Source: Patescibacterium sp964540895
GTDB taxonomy: Bacteria > Patescibacteriota > Patescibacteriia > Patescibacteriales > Patescibacteriaceae
NCBI GenBank assembly: GCA_964540895.1
Contig: CAZIOP010000001.1
Span: forward strand, 186,001-250,000
Reading direction: 5' to 3'
Length of the DNA stretch: 64,000 nucleotides
Under the pieces are notes generated by a model. It did no database searches, was not told the DNA's origin, and saw only the letters and a program-made list of their open reading frames with translations. Numbering within the stretch: the first letter of the stretch is position 1; every line of letters starts with the position of its first letter. A program made the position numbers and the translations under genes. Positions 48,530-57,631 of this stretch are shown piece by piece.

Positions 48530-48614
48530 TGTGAGTTAAAGATTCACAGATTTTCTGAAAGAGGATAGTAAATTAAAAATTTTAATAAAATAAAAAAATA
48601 AGGAGAAAACACTA

Positions 48615-49706
48615 TTGAAAACATCAATATTAGTACTTCTGTTGCTTTGTTTCTTTTCAAGTATAGGGTTGGCTCAGTTGACCCCGAAAGAAAAAAGCAA
48701 ACCAACTGAAGAGAAAGTCACAGGGGATACTATTCCTAATATAGTCACTAATGTAACACCGGCAGATGTCCTTGTATCAACATCATCTTCAAAATTAACA
48801 CCGAAGACGAAGGAACAGAAAAAGAATTCTGAGAAAACGGCCTCTAATCTTACTAACACTTCAGAAAACACATCTGGAGAATCTGAAAGTAAAATTATTT
48901 TTCCTCTATCTCAGGTTCAATTATTTGTAGGTTATGTAGCCTATAATGATTATCTGTTAAATGGTAATGGTATATATGGTGAATTTACTGTTCGCCAGGG
49001 ACCAAACCTTACTGAAGGTAAATATAAAAATACCTTATGGGGTATGGGTGTAAAAGCCGGTAAGTATCAAACATTCAGTAAACAGTTTGATACTGATCTC
49101 GAAAAGTTTACAACAACCACTAAAGAAATAGGTGGCTTTATCTCAATGGCACGTGTTACAAAACGGGCTAACTGGAATTCCTTCGTATTAAACCTTGAAG
49201 GAAAACAATCAGTTGATGAAGGCTCACAAGGTCTTTATCGCAGAAAACAAGTTGATATATTAATAGCTGTCAACACCTGGATTGATCTAACTAGAAAAAA
49301 TAGTAATTTGTGGTTTTCAAAAACCAATTTCAGTTTGTATTATCAATATCCTCTAAAAACGTCTGTTTCTTCATTTTATGATGGAGAGAGGATTCAGGAT
49401 AATACCTGGAATAAAAAGTTGCTGTTTTTGAACTTTGATCAAACGATGCTTCAGTTCAACTTAGCTGAAGTTGCAGAAAAAATGTCTATAAACTTTGGTT
49501 TCAACCTTGGTTACCGACATTTTTCTCAAGGCAAGAAAGATATGTACGCACTCGGCGTTTTTTCCGAAGCATTTTATTGGCTTTGTAAAATTGTTAGAGC
49601 CGGGGTTGAACTAATCATTGACCCAACTGAAAAAACCAGTCGTGGAAAAAATATAATTTTTAAAACCGATTGGGACTTATTTCAGGTGGGTAGAGCTATA
49701 TTTTAG
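48615..49706 (+). CDS. Outer-membrane beta-barrel-like protein (foreign-looking)
   Basis: A 363-aa protein that starts at a TTG (48615), preceded by AAGGAG. It has a signal peptide (KTSILVLLLLCFFSSIGLAQ) and a Ser/Thr/Lys-rich linker (about residues 25-95). A run of amphipathic strands with aromatic girdles follows: VQLFVGYVAYNDYLL, TNFSLYYQYPLKT, SINFGFNLGYRHFS, DWDLFQVGRAIF. The last residue is Phe, the usual C-terminus of Gram-negative barrels. It looks Bacteroidota-like and out of place in a CPR cell. No named family is recognised. It is the first gene of a three-gene insert in the polysaccharide locus. Confidence 0.6.
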   Translation: MKTSILVLLLLCFFSSIGLAQLTPKEKSKPTEEKVTGDTIPNIVTNVTPADVLVSTSSSKLTPKTKEQKKNSEKTASNLTNTSENTSGESESKIIFPLSQVQLFVGYVAYNDYLLNGNGIYGEFTVRQGPNLTEGKYKNTLWGMGVKAGKYQTFSKQFDTDLEKFTTTTKEIGGFISMARVTKRANWNSFVLNLEGKQSVDEGSQGLYRRKQVDILIAVNTWIDLTRKNSNLWFSKTNFSLYYQYPLKTSVSSFYDGERIQDNTWNKKLLFLNFDQTMLQFNLAEVAEKMSINFGFNLGYRHFSQGKKDMYALGVFSEAFYWLCKIVRAGVELIIDPTEKTSRGKNIIFKTDWDLFQVGRAIF

Positions 49707-49775
49707 TGTAAAAACTATTAAACAAGTAATTAATTAACTAATTCAAAAAATAAAAAAAGAAGGAGTAATACAATC

Positions 49776-50456
49776 ATGAGTAAAAACATGAAAAGAGGTT
49801 TAATTGTAACAGTAGTAGCTGGTTTTGTTATTTGCGCAGTTTTATTTTGGGTATTTGTCGGTAAGCAAGCCTTTAACTATGTTTCTGACAAAGTAAATTC
49901 AAAGAAAGTTGCACAGGTCGTTGAAAGTACAGACAAAACAGATCAGAATATTATTCAGCCTCAGACGCAGATACAAACACAAAGCCCGGATCAACAAACA
50001 ACAGGTAATTCAGCCGGACAAACTTCCACTATTTCCTCAACAACAGGAATTGACATTTTTACCCAGGGGAAGGATTTTATTTTCGATAATGGTGAAGAAG
50101 GATATAATTTCAGAATTAAAGAAAATGAGTTATTGCCTCAAATGGTCGGTGATCTTGGAATAACTGTTGACGGAAAGCGTTTCATAAAAACCAGTATACT
50201 GAACAGATTCAGGCCTGCCGGAAATGCAACTGTTATTAAGTGTCTTGGTAAAGGTATTGTTGACAAAAATAACAAGTGGCCTCGCGTAGATACCAAAGTT
50301 GAAGGCGAATATACTTATTATCAATGTCCTTTAAGCTGGAAAAACGGCTACTGTTTGTTCAATTTTGCCTATTTTACCGATAAGGGGAAATCTACAGAGC
50401 GTTATATTGCACATGAAATTGCAGAAAAATATCCACATTCGGAAGATATTATGTAA
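49776..50456 (+). CDS. Membrane-anchored hypothetical protein (foreign-looking)
   Basis: A 226-aa protein with a single N-terminal membrane helix (about residues 7-28, GLIVTVVAGFVICAVLFWVF). A Gln/Thr/Ser-rich linker follows (about 55-90), then a globular external domain of about 130 residues containing LPQMVGDLGITVDGKRFIK, RPAGNATVIKCLGKGIV, YYQCPLSWKNGYCLFNFAYF and RYIAHEIAEKYPHSEDIM. Three cysteines in the domain could form a disulfide. Family unknown. A good SD (AGAAGGAG) precedes the ATG. A hairpin AAGGGAATGT/ACATTCCCTT (50466-50492) follows. Confidence 0.6.
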   Translation: MSKNMKRGLIVTVVAGFVICAVLFWVFVGKQAFNYVSDKVNSKKVAQVVESTDKTDQNIIQPQTQIQTQSPDQQTTGNSAGQTSTISSTTGIDIFTQGKDFIFDNGEEGYNFRIKENELLPQMVGDLGITVDGKRFIKTSILNRFRPAGNATVIKCLGKGIVDKNNKWPRVDTKVEGEYTYYQCPLSWKNGYCLFNFAYFTDKGKSTERYIAHEIAEKYPHSEDIM

Positions 50457-50465
50457 GAAAAGTTA

Positions 50466-50492
50466 AAGGGAATGTCTAAACAACATTCCCTT
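50466..50492. terminator. Hairpin after the anchored hypothetical gene
   Basis: A perfect 10-bp stem with a 7-nt loop but only a weak T-rich tail; it may be a processing site or a weak terminator. Confidence 0.55.
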
Positions 50493-50534
50493 CATTCTAA
50501 ACTAAAATTAATTTAAAAAATAAAAAAAATTAAA

Positions 50535-50969
50535 ATGAAAACAATGTTAATAACAATCATTATATTATTTTGTTTGATTGTTAATGTTAAAGCGCAAACT
50601 ACAACATCTGTACCATTTTACGGTATCACACCTACCGGAAAGATCTATTTTATCGAAAAAAATGCTGATGCACTGGGATCACCGGGGCAAACAATTGAAG
50701 TTTCTGGAGATTGGAATGGAAAAAATACCTGGACAGAATGGACTGCAATGGCACTACAGGATTATAACGGAACAGGAGTATATGTTCTCGATATCGGGAA
50801 AAAAATGAAAGGCACAAAAATACTGTGCTTCAGGATTTCTCCTGATTGTTACTTCCCGGCGGCTGCAAAGGAAAAAACCGAATATTTGATTAATGTTAAT
50901 GATATGGTGCTAAACAATAAAGGTGATGGATATAATCTGAAGATCGAGGTAGGAAGTTTTGATTTCTAA
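50535..50969 (+). CDS. Secreted small beta protein, CBM48/E-set-like (foreign-looking)
   Basis: A 144-aa protein with a signal peptide (KTMLITIIILFCLIVNVKAQ). One beta-sandwich domain, IEVSGDWNGKNTWTEW followed by DYNGTGVYVLDIGKKMKGTKILCFRI, resembles the glycogen-binding/CBM48 early-set pattern (GDWNGW...Y.V...G...Y.F.I). Sugar binding is possible but the match is partial. Unlike the other inserted genes it has no clear SD, which is normal for Bacteroidota. The terminator at 50997-51026 closes the insert, and the O-antigen ligase promoter follows at once. Confidence 0.6.
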   Translation: MKTMLITIIILFCLIVNVKAQTTTSVPFYGITPTGKIYFIEKNADALGSPGQTIEVSGDWNGKNTWTEWTAMALQDYNGTGVYVLDIGKKMKGTKILCFRISPDCYFPAAAKEKTEYLINVNDMVLNNKGDGYNLKIEVGSFDF

Positions 50970-50996
50970 GTGATTAATCGATAAATATATTAAGTG

Positions 50997-51026
50997 GGGC
51001 CTGGTAAAAAAACTAGGCCCTTTTTT
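50997..51026. terminator. Intrinsic terminator at the end of the inserted block
   Basis: GGGCCT (50997-51002) pairs with AGGCCC (51015-51020), then T6. It overlaps the upstream edge of the next promoter. Confidence 0.9.
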
Positions 51027-51027
51027 A

Positions 51028-51056
51028 TTGACTTTTTCCTAATTTTAGGGCATATT
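51028..51056 (+). promoter_or_regulatory. Promoter of the O-antigen ligase-like gene
   Basis: TTGACT (51028-51033), 17-nt spacer, CATATT (51051-51056). The ATG at 51063 is 6 nt past the -10, so the mRNA is leaderless. Confidence 0.65.
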
Positions 51057-51062
51057 ATCAGT

Positions 51063-52463
51063 ATGAGTATCTTTCCTGATCAATCCTTGCGAGGTCTGTT
51101 TATAGGTTTTTTTACAGTTCTGGCACTAGCTTTGTTGGCTATATTTTCCTACAGCACTCATGGAGGAGTTATTACTATTGCCGGTCTTTTATTGTTAGTA
51201 GTATTTTGTTTAAATTTAGAGATTGGTTTATATCTAACGATTTTCGCCTTACCAGTTATCAACTGGAATATTTATCTTAAAGGCTTGATTATTCCCGGAA
51301 GTGATTTATTTGGATTATTATTGTTAACGGCTTTTATTGGCCGTTTTATTTTTTTTAAACTTTTTCCATCTAATCAAATTAAAGAAAAAATTACTAAGAT
51401 TCGTTTGCCGTTTATTTTGCCATTTATCTGCTTCTTCGTAGTCGCTGTTATATCGAGTTTATTAAGTAAAGAACCCGGTGACGCTGTTTGGTATACAGTT
51501 CGATGGATATTATTCTTTTATACAGCTTTTGTAGTGATACCAGTTAATATTATTACTGATGAGAAAATTTTAAAGAGATCATTATGGTCGTTTGTGTTAT
51601 CAGCTAGTATCATAGCTTTAATGGGTGCCTACTCACTTTTTCTTCAAGATTGGCAGCATACGTTTGTTAGAGTCCAGCCAGTTCAAATGTTTAACATGTA
51701 CCCAGTAGGGGAAAATCAGAATTTAATTGCTGAGTTTTTAGTTATTGGGGTATTTTTCGCCATTGCTTTAAAATTCCTGTCACGCGATATAATGACCAGA
51801 AAATTATTAACATTAACAGCGTTACTTTTAATTTTTATTTCTGTATTAACATTTTCAAGAGCTGCTTGGATTGTTTTGTTTATTCAGATATTATTATATA
51901 TTTGGTATCAAACCAGAATTTCTCGAAAACAGTATATAGTCATTCTATTTATAGGTTTCATTTTACTGGCTCCTCTGGGAGTATACATGTATAGAATTCA
52001 ACATGAGTTTAGGATTGGTATTAGTTCGACCAGGAATCGAGTAGCGTTAACACAAATTGCTTGGGAAAATTTTCTTGAAAAACCAGTATTTGGACATGGA
52101 AGTGGGACATTTATTAGTTTGGTTGAAGATAATATTCGTTTCCGAGCTCAGTACGGAGATCCGCTTGATTCACATGGTATTTGGCAGAAAGTTTTAGCTG
52201 AAAATGGAGCCTTGGGAATAATAACTTTTATAGTATTTTTAGGTTCAATGTTTATGATGTTTTGGAAACGCATTGTTCAATTATATAAGAAAGGTAAGAA
52301 TAATGTTTTTCTGCCAATTGTGTTAGGGGCGTGTGGTGGATTATTCTTTCAATTTTTTAATACTTCTTACTACAAAGGTAAGGTGTGGTTACCGTTGGGT
52401 ATAGCAGTGGCTACCTGGTATATAGTTAATCAAAAACAACATGACGAAATCAAAACGGCTTAG
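51063..52463 (+). CDS. O-antigen ligase/polymerase-like membrane protein
   Basis: A 466-aa polytopic protein with about twelve hydrophobic segments and a large external loop (about residues 320-390). The loop has the Wzy_C/O-antigen ligase pattern SSTRNRVALTQIAWENFLEKPVFGHGSGTF in parts, and DSHGIWQKVLAENGALGIITF, with the conserved R and H of ligases. It would polymerise or transfer lipid-linked glycan outside the membrane. I place the start at 51063; an upstream in-frame extension would run through terminator and promoter. Its 3' end overlaps the next glycosyltransferase by 23 nt. Confidence 0.88.
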   Translation: MSIFPDQSLRGLFIGFFTVLALALLAIFSYSTHGGVITIAGLLLLVVFCLNLEIGLYLTIFALPVINWNIYLKGLIIPGSDLFGLLLLTAFIGRFIFFKLFPSNQIKEKITKIRLPFILPFICFFVVAVISSLLSKEPGDAVWYTVRWILFFYTAFVVIPVNIITDEKILKRSLWSFVLSASIIALMGAYSLFLQDWQHTFVRVQPVQMFNMYPVGENQNLIAEFLVIGVFFAIALKFLSRDIMTRKLLTLTALLLIFISVLTFSRAAWIVLFIQILLYIWYQTRISRKQYIVILFIGFILLAPLGVYMYRIQHEFRIGISSTRNRVALTQIAWENFLEKPVFGHGSGTFISLVEDNIRFRAQYGDPLDSHGIWQKVLAENGALGIITFIVFLGSMFMMFWKRIVQLYKKGKNNVFLPIVLGACGGLFFQFFNTSYYKGKVWLPLGIAVATWYIVNQKQHDEIKTA

Positions 52464-53553
52464 GATAATGCATATTATACCAACAATGAAAACCGGAGGC
52501 GCTGAGCGTCTTTTGCTTGATATCATGAAACGAATTGATCAAACAAAGTTTGAACCGTCAGTAGTTATTTTTAAAGAAAAAGGTGAGCTATATGAACAAT
52601 TAATAAAATTACCTTTCCATGTTTTTTTTATCCCTAAAAAATGGAAAATCGATATTGGAAATATATGGAAGCTAAAGAATATTATAAAAAATCAACAGCC
52701 TGATATTATTCATACCCACCTTGGCGGGGACATGTATGGGCGACTATTGGCACATTGGTTACATATTCCAGTGGTTTCAACTGAACATAATATTAATATT
52801 GATGAAAGCAAGTTAATAAGAGTCATGAAAACAAAGACTGCTGGCTTTGCAAATCGGATAATAGCTGTTTCAAAAGCAGTTCAAAAGGATATGATCAGTC
52901 GGTATAGAATAGATCCTCAGAAGACCATTGTTATATATAATGGAATAGATTGTGATGCGTTTCAGAGAACAGAAGATATTGAAAGAAAATCAGATTTTTT
53001 GGATACAAAGAACATCTTTAGAATAGGTGCGGCCGGACGATTAGTTCAGCAAAAGGGTTTTTCTTTTTTAATCGAAGCTATTAGTTTAATCAAAGATCAA
53101 TATCCTCAGATTGTATGTGAAATTGTAGGCGATGGTTATTTAAGGTCAAACTTAGAAGCTCAGATTAAATCACACCACTTAGAGAAAAATGTTATTTTAT
53201 CCGGTGTCTGTTCTGATATGATTTCGTTTTATAAATCAATTAATCTATTAGTCATGCCGTCTTTATGGGAAGGCTTAGGCATTGTAGTCTTAGAAGCTGG
53301 TGCTTTAGAAATTCCAGTGATTGCCTCATCTGTTGATGGATTAACTGAGATTATTGATGATTCTGTAAATGGCTTGTTGGTTCAGCCAGGAAATGCCCAA
53401 GATATTGCTGACAAGATAATTAATGTAATAACAAACTATCAGACAAGTCTTGATCGCGCTCAACGATTAGCTAAGAAGGTACGAGCGAACTTTTCTATTA
53501 CTGACATGGTTAGACATTATGAAAACGTATATGAAGATATTACAAGTAAATAA
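52441..53553 (+). CDS. GT4-family glycosyltransferase
   Basis: A 370-aa GT-B enzyme. The N-terminal half has IMHIIPTMKTGGAERLLLDIMKR, the acceptor-site GGAER motif. The C-terminal Glycos_transf_1 half has GAAGRLVQQKGFSFLIEAI, a phosphate-binding region, and PSLWEGLGIVVLEAGALEIPVIAS, the E-x7-E donor motif. It is a retaining transferase that adds a sugar to a lipid-linked or protein-linked glycan; the sugar is unknown. It overlaps the gene before by 23 nt and the gene after by 23 nt, so it lies in a tightly coupled operon. Confidence 0.93.
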   Translation: MTKSKRLRIMHIIPTMKTGGAERLLLDIMKRIDQTKFEPSVVIFKEKGELYEQLIKLPFHVFFIPKKWKIDIGNIWKLKNIIKNQQPDIIHTHLGGDMYGRLLAHWLHIPVVSTEHNINIDESKLIRVMKTKTAGFANRIIAVSKAVQKDMISRYRIDPQKTIVIYNGIDCDAFQRTEDIERKSDFLDTKNIFRIGAAGRLVQQKGFSFLIEAISLIKDQYPQIVCEIVGDGYLRSNLEAQIKSHHLEKNVILSGVCSDMISFYKSINLLVMPSLWEGLGIVVLEAGALEIPVIASSVDGLTEIIDDSVNGLLVQPGNAQDIADKIINVITNYQTSLDRAQRLAKKVRANFSITDMVRHYENVYEDITSK

Positions 53554-54748
53554 ATTTTATTATCGACGCGGTGGAGCAGAAACCTATGTATTAGAGATAG
53601 AGCAAAAGCTAGCTTCACTTGGTCATGAGGTGGCTATTTTTTCAATGCATCATCCAAAAAATCTTCCAAGTAAATGGAGTAAGTATTTTGTTTCCCGGGT
53701 TAGCTTTAATGAAGGAGGAGTATGGCAGAGACTTGTTGGGGCTGGGCGAATATTGTATAGCTTTGAAGCTAAACGGAAATTTACTAAACTTTTAGAAGAT
53801 TTTAAACCAGATATAATTCACCTTCATAATATCTATCATCAAATTTCTCCTTCGATTTTACCTGTAGCTAAGAAGATGGGGATTCCAGTAGTTATGCATC
53901 TTCATGACTACAAATTAATTTGTCCAAATTATCAGATGTTTGATGGAAAGCAGATTTGTTATAACTGTTTAGCTCCTAATTATTGGCAATGTTTTATAAA
54001 AAAATGTTTTGGTAATTCATATCTTAAAAGTTTCCTTGTTTCCTTGGAGTCATTTTTTCATCATGTAATATTAAACATCTACGAAAAAAATATCAATCTT
54101 TATATCGCTCCAAGTAAGTTTATGAAAGATATCTGTGTTAAGTCAGGTGTGAAGGTTAATAAAATTCGAGTCTTATATAATTTTACATTATCTCAGTCTC
54201 AAGCTTCTAATCCTACTAGAGATTATTTTATGTATGTTGGTCGATTGTCAGCAGAGAAAGGAATCTCTATTTTATTAGAAGTCGCTAATCTTAACCCTGA
54301 TATCAGAATAAAGATTGTAGGAACTGGTCCTGAGCAAAAAATTCTTGAGGAAATGATTTCTAGTTATAAGCTAGAGGACAGAGTAGAGTTGTTGGGTCAT
54401 AAAGACAAAGCCACAGTAATGGAACTTATGAGGGAAGCCAAAGGAATCATTATTCCCTCAATCTGGTTAGAGAATATGCCTTTTGTTTTATTAGAAGCCA
54501 TGTCAATGGGTAAGGTGGTCATCGCTTCAAATATCGGTGGTTTACCCGAGTTGATTACTAATGGGAAAAACGGTTTTACCTTCATCTCTGGTGATCCTAC
54601 TGATCTCTTAGATAAAATAAAAATAGTTGAAACGGCTGATATCTCGACAATAGGAGAGTCAGCTCGAGCCACAGTTTTACCTCTAAATATTACTGCTCAC
54701 TGCAGTGAACTTCTGGATATCTATAATTCTTTTGTTCGAGTTAGGTAG
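53531..54748 (+). CDS. GT4-family glycosyltransferase
   Basis: A 405-aa GT-B enzyme beginning MKILQVNKFYYRRGGAETYVLE, a start typical of GT4 family members. DYKLICPNYQMFDGKQICYNC is an insert with cysteines seen in part of the family. The donor half has FMYVGRLSAEKGISILLEVA and PSIWLENMPFVLLEAMSMGKVVIAS. I prefer the ATG at 53531, which gives the usual N-terminus; an ATG 12 nt upstream is also in frame. It overlaps the preceding transferase by 23 nt. Substrate unknown. Confidence 0.92.
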   Translation: MKILQVNKFYYRRGGAETYVLEIEQKLASLGHEVAIFSMHHPKNLPSKWSKYFVSRVSFNEGGVWQRLVGAGRILYSFEAKRKFTKLLEDFKPDIIHLHNIYHQISPSILPVAKKMGIPVVMHLHDYKLICPNYQMFDGKQICYNCLAPNYWQCFIKKCFGNSYLKSFLVSLESFFHHVILNIYEKNINLYIAPSKFMKDICVKSGVKVNKIRVLYNFTLSQSQASNPTRDYFMYVGRLSAEKGISILLEVANLNPDIRIKIVGTGPEQKILEEMISSYKLEDRVELLGHKDKATVMELMREAKGIIIPSIWLENMPFVLLEAMSMGKVVIASNIGGLPELITNGKNGFTFISGDPTDLLDKIKIVETADISTIGESARATVLPLNITAHCSELLDIYNSFVRVR

Positions 54749-54898
54749 TTTATAAGGCTGAAAAATCAGGTTTTAGAGAGGTAAAAATAACAAAAAATCC
54801 AATAAAATCAAGAAAATAGCTTATTTTAAGTTAAAAGTTACCTATTTATATCCTATTTTTTAGCTAATATTAGTACATTAAAGAGGGGTCTACTGTTC

Positions 54899-54927
54899 TT
54901 GACTTTTTATTATCTATATGGTAAGGT
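54899..54927 (+). promoter_or_regulatory. Promoter of the secreted propeller-protein gene
   Basis: TTGACT (54899-54904), 17-nt spacer, TAAGGT (54922-54927), about 70 nt upstream of the start. The rest of the 247-nt gap (54749-54995) is AT-rich with no gene visible. Confidence 0.7.
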
Positions 54928-54995
54928 AATCTATTAATTTCTAAGAGTAATTAGTTCTAGCTGATTACATAAACTATATATAAATAAGCCTTTTT

Positions 54996-56330
54996 ATGAA
55001 GAAATCAATCAAAAATATACTACTTGTCGCTTTACCAATTATGTTGGTAGCGGTCAGTATGTTACCGTTTTATAACGTTGAAAGTAAGATTAAGGGTTAC
55101 CACTCAGGTGACGCTGTTTCCTATAACGAAAACATTGTTATTGCCACAACAAATAGTGGAGATCTTGAGTTATTTAAAATGAACCCATCAGATCAGAATT
55201 TAGTAAAATTTGTTAATTTCACTTCTTATAATGATCGATTTGGAACACCTCAGGATTTTATGGATGTTATGCTGCAAATTGAAAATGATTCATTATTTGT
55301 GTATGCAGTTAATGGACGTTCATTATTTAAATATAATATTAGTGATTTAGAACATGCTCAAATCGTTCAGGAGGTTAAAGACGGCGGTTGGGATTGGTTT
55401 GGCGGTCTACAAATGATCGGTGGTCATGTTGCTACTACTGGCTCTCGAGGAGTTAAAATATGGAATAATGACTTACAAGTAATTGATACTTATAACATTA
55501 TCAATCCGGGTGATAAGACATATAATACAACTCCAGCTTTTAGTAATAAATATATTTTTACTCTGTATCAAGGCATGATTAAGATTTTTGATCGAGATAG
55601 TCGTAGTTTTGTTAAAGAAGTTCCAATTGATTTAAAGTGGGGTAGTGATTGGTACAAGCGAGAGTTATATAGTGACCCTGTAGAAAACGCTATGTACGTT
55701 GTTGATGATGAAGCAGTACGAAAAATTGATTTTAATGGCCAGATTATAGACAGCTTTAAACATACTAGTAACTTAGGCTACGATGTTGTTCCTTCAACCA
55801 ATACAGATTACATCTATTTCTCAGATGGTATTGGTGTTGTTAAACTTCGTGCCTCTAATTTAGATGTTGTTGCATACAAGCATACTATTGCTTTGGGTAA
55901 CGGTCATGGATGGGCTATGGGAATGAAAGTTGTGAATGATTGCAATGGAGAAAAAATTGTATTATTTAATAATTCAAATATTATTATTCTTAATTCAAAT
56001 CTTCAGCCTTTAAAAGCAAAGGGTAAAGTTATTACTGCTATTGCAACTAAGCCTGATACATATCCAGATATTAATGAACCGTTATCATTATCAATCGATA
56101 AAAATCGCGCCGCTAGTGGATCTCAGGTGTTGTTGTCTGGTAAGGGCTTTGGTGCTAATGAACCGTTAACTATTGAATTTTTGGATGATAGAACAGAATT
56201 AACAGCTGATGGTTTTGGCAGATTCTCACGTATATTAACAGTTCCTTCTTCCTTACATAAATTAACTGATATTAAAGTAAAGGGTGCATTAACTTCTTTC
56301 AAGTATAGCTTAGGTTTTGAGATTGAATAA
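54996..56330 (+). CDS. Secreted beta-propeller-like protein with C-terminal Ig-like domain
   Basis: A 444-aa protein with a signal anchor (KKSIKNILLVALPIMLVAVSM). Residues about 35-340 are repeated WD/NHL-like blades: SLFVYAVNGRSLFKYNIS, GLQMIGGHVATTGSRGVKIWN, NKYIFTLYQGMIKIFDRD and YIYFSDGIGVVKLRAS. The last about 90 residues are an IPT-like Ig domain (SGSQVLLSGKGFGANEPLTI). It sits between glycosyltransferase genes and probably acts at the cell surface, possibly binding the glycan or a host surface. No enzymatic motif is visible. Confidence 0.75.
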   Translation: MKKSIKNILLVALPIMLVAVSMLPFYNVESKIKGYHSGDAVSYNENIVIATTNSGDLELFKMNPSDQNLVKFVNFTSYNDRFGTPQDFMDVMLQIENDSLFVYAVNGRSLFKYNISDLEHAQIVQEVKDGGWDWFGGLQMIGGHVATTGSRGVKIWNNDLQVIDTYNIINPGDKTYNTTPAFSNKYIFTLYQGMIKIFDRDSRSFVKEVPIDLKWGSDWYKRELYSDPVENAMYVVDDEAVRKIDFNGQIIDSFKHTSNLGYDVVPSTNTDYIYFSDGIGVVKLRASNLDVVAYKHTIALGNGHGWAMGMKVVNDCNGEKIVLFNNSNIIILNSNLQPLKAKGKVITAIATKPDTYPDINEPLSLSIDKNRAASGSQVLLSGKGFGANEPLTIEFLDDRTELTADGFGRFSRILTVPSSLHKLTDIKVKGALTSFKYSLGFEIE

Positions 56331-56353
56331 TTATTTATTCATTATTATAAATT

Positions 56354-57517
56354 ATGAAGATTGCTTTTATCGGACAAAAAGGAATTCCTTCAACTGGAGG
56401 TGGAGTTGAAAAACATGTGGAAGAATTAGCTGTGTCATTAGTAGCTAAAGGCCACAGTGTTTTAGCCTATACAAGACCCCATTATACCGATAAACAGCTA
56501 CGAACATATAGAGGTGTATCATTAATAAGTTTACCAAGTATTAGTTTAAAGAACCTTGATGCTATTTCCCATACCTTTTTTGCCATTATTGATTTAATAA
56601 AGCACGATGTTGATATCGTTCACTTCCATGGTATTGGGCCATCTTCATTACTGTGGTTGGCTAGAATTGTTAAACCACGAGCTCGGATTATTGGTACATT
56701 CCACTGCCAGGATTATTATCACAAGAAATGGAGTTGGTTTGCTCGAACATATTTAAAATTTGGTGAATGGGTATTATGTACTAAGGCTGACACAACAATT
56801 GCTGTATCCCATTCATTGGCCCATTATGCAGATTTAACTTACGGAAAGTCAGTTACGTATATACCAAATGGAGTTTATCCATCTGATTTCTTGGAAGCCA
56901 AAGAAATAACAAAATGGGGATTACAAAAAGGTAATTATATTTTGGCTGTTTCTCGATTAATTCCTCATAAAGGTTTACATCATTTGATAAAGGCTTTTAA
57001 ATCAGTACAGACTGATAAGAGATTAGTAATTGTTGGTGATGGTTCATATACTGATTTATATATTAACGAATTACATAAATTAGCCGCTTCTGATGATCGT
57101 GTAATCATGACTGGTGCTCAAACTGGAGTTGCTCTACAAGAACTGTTTAGTAATGCCTTCTTGTTTGTTCAACCATCTGAGTCAGAAGGATTATCAATTG
57201 CTTTACTTGAAGCAATGTCTTTTGCTTGCCCAGTCTTAGTTAGTGATATTCCTGAAAATTTAGAGGCAGCAGGTAATGCTGGGTCATCTTTTATCTGTAA
57301 TAATGTAGATGATTTATCTAGTAAGTTACAAGAATTAGTTACAAGTGATGAATTAACAGCTATGGGTAGTGCTGGTCAAGAACGTGTTGCTAAAGAATAT
57401 AATTGGCTACATATCACTAAAGCAACAGAAAATGTATATGAAGATCAGTTAGCTTCTCAAGTGGAAAAGCAATTAAAGCATGTACAAACACTGAGCCGTT
57501 TTTCAACTTTTGTGTAA
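56354..57517 (+). CDS. GT4-family glycosyltransferase
   Basis: A 387-aa GT-B enzyme. It begins MKIAFIGQKGIPSTGGGVEK, the group with the GGGVE acceptor motif. IIGTFHCQDYYHKKWSWF lies in the acceptor domain. The donor half has YILAVSRLIPHKGLHHLIKAF and PSESEGLSIALLEAMSFACPVLVSD. It is the third GT4 enzyme of the locus. A CTCTC/GAGAG hairpin follows the stop but lacks a T-run. The foreign-looking lipoprotein gene comes next. Confidence 0.94.
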   Translation: MKIAFIGQKGIPSTGGGVEKHVEELAVSLVAKGHSVLAYTRPHYTDKQLRTYRGVSLISLPSISLKNLDAISHTFFAIIDLIKHDVDIVHFHGIGPSSLLWLARIVKPRARIIGTFHCQDYYHKKWSWFARTYLKFGEWVLCTKADTTIAVSHSLAHYADLTYGKSVTYIPNGVYPSDFLEAKEITKWGLQKGNYILAVSRLIPHKGLHHLIKAFKSVQTDKRLVIVGDGSYTDLYINELHKLAASDDRVIMTGAQTGVALQELFSNAFLFVQPSESEGLSIALLEAMSFACPVLVSDIPENLEAAGNAGSSFICNNVDDLSSKLQELVTSDELTAMGSAGQERVAKEYNWLHITKATENVYEDQLASQVEKQLKHVQTLSRFSTFV

Positions 57518-57604
57518 GAGTATTTTTTGCTCTCGTTTTATATGAGAGTGAGCTAATGGGCTTACCCAGAAATATTTACATTAAAAAAATTCATAAATTA
57601 AAAA

Positions 57605-57625
57605 CCCCTAAAATAGGGGAAGGAG
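57605..57625 (+). promoter_or_regulatory. Hairpin abutting a strong SD
   Basis: CCCCT/AGGGG (57605-57619) with a 5-nt loop ends directly against AAGGAG (57620-57625), 6 nt before the lipoprotein ATG. It may present or control the ribosome site. CATAAATTAAAAA just upstream resembles the A-rich leader motif of the T9SS-tagged genes. Confidence 0.5.
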
Positions 57626-57631
57626 ACAGTA

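Noticed and set aside
50994..51062. Longer N-terminus for the O-antigen ligase-like protein
   Set aside because: It overlaps a terminator (50997-51026) and a promoter (51028-51056).
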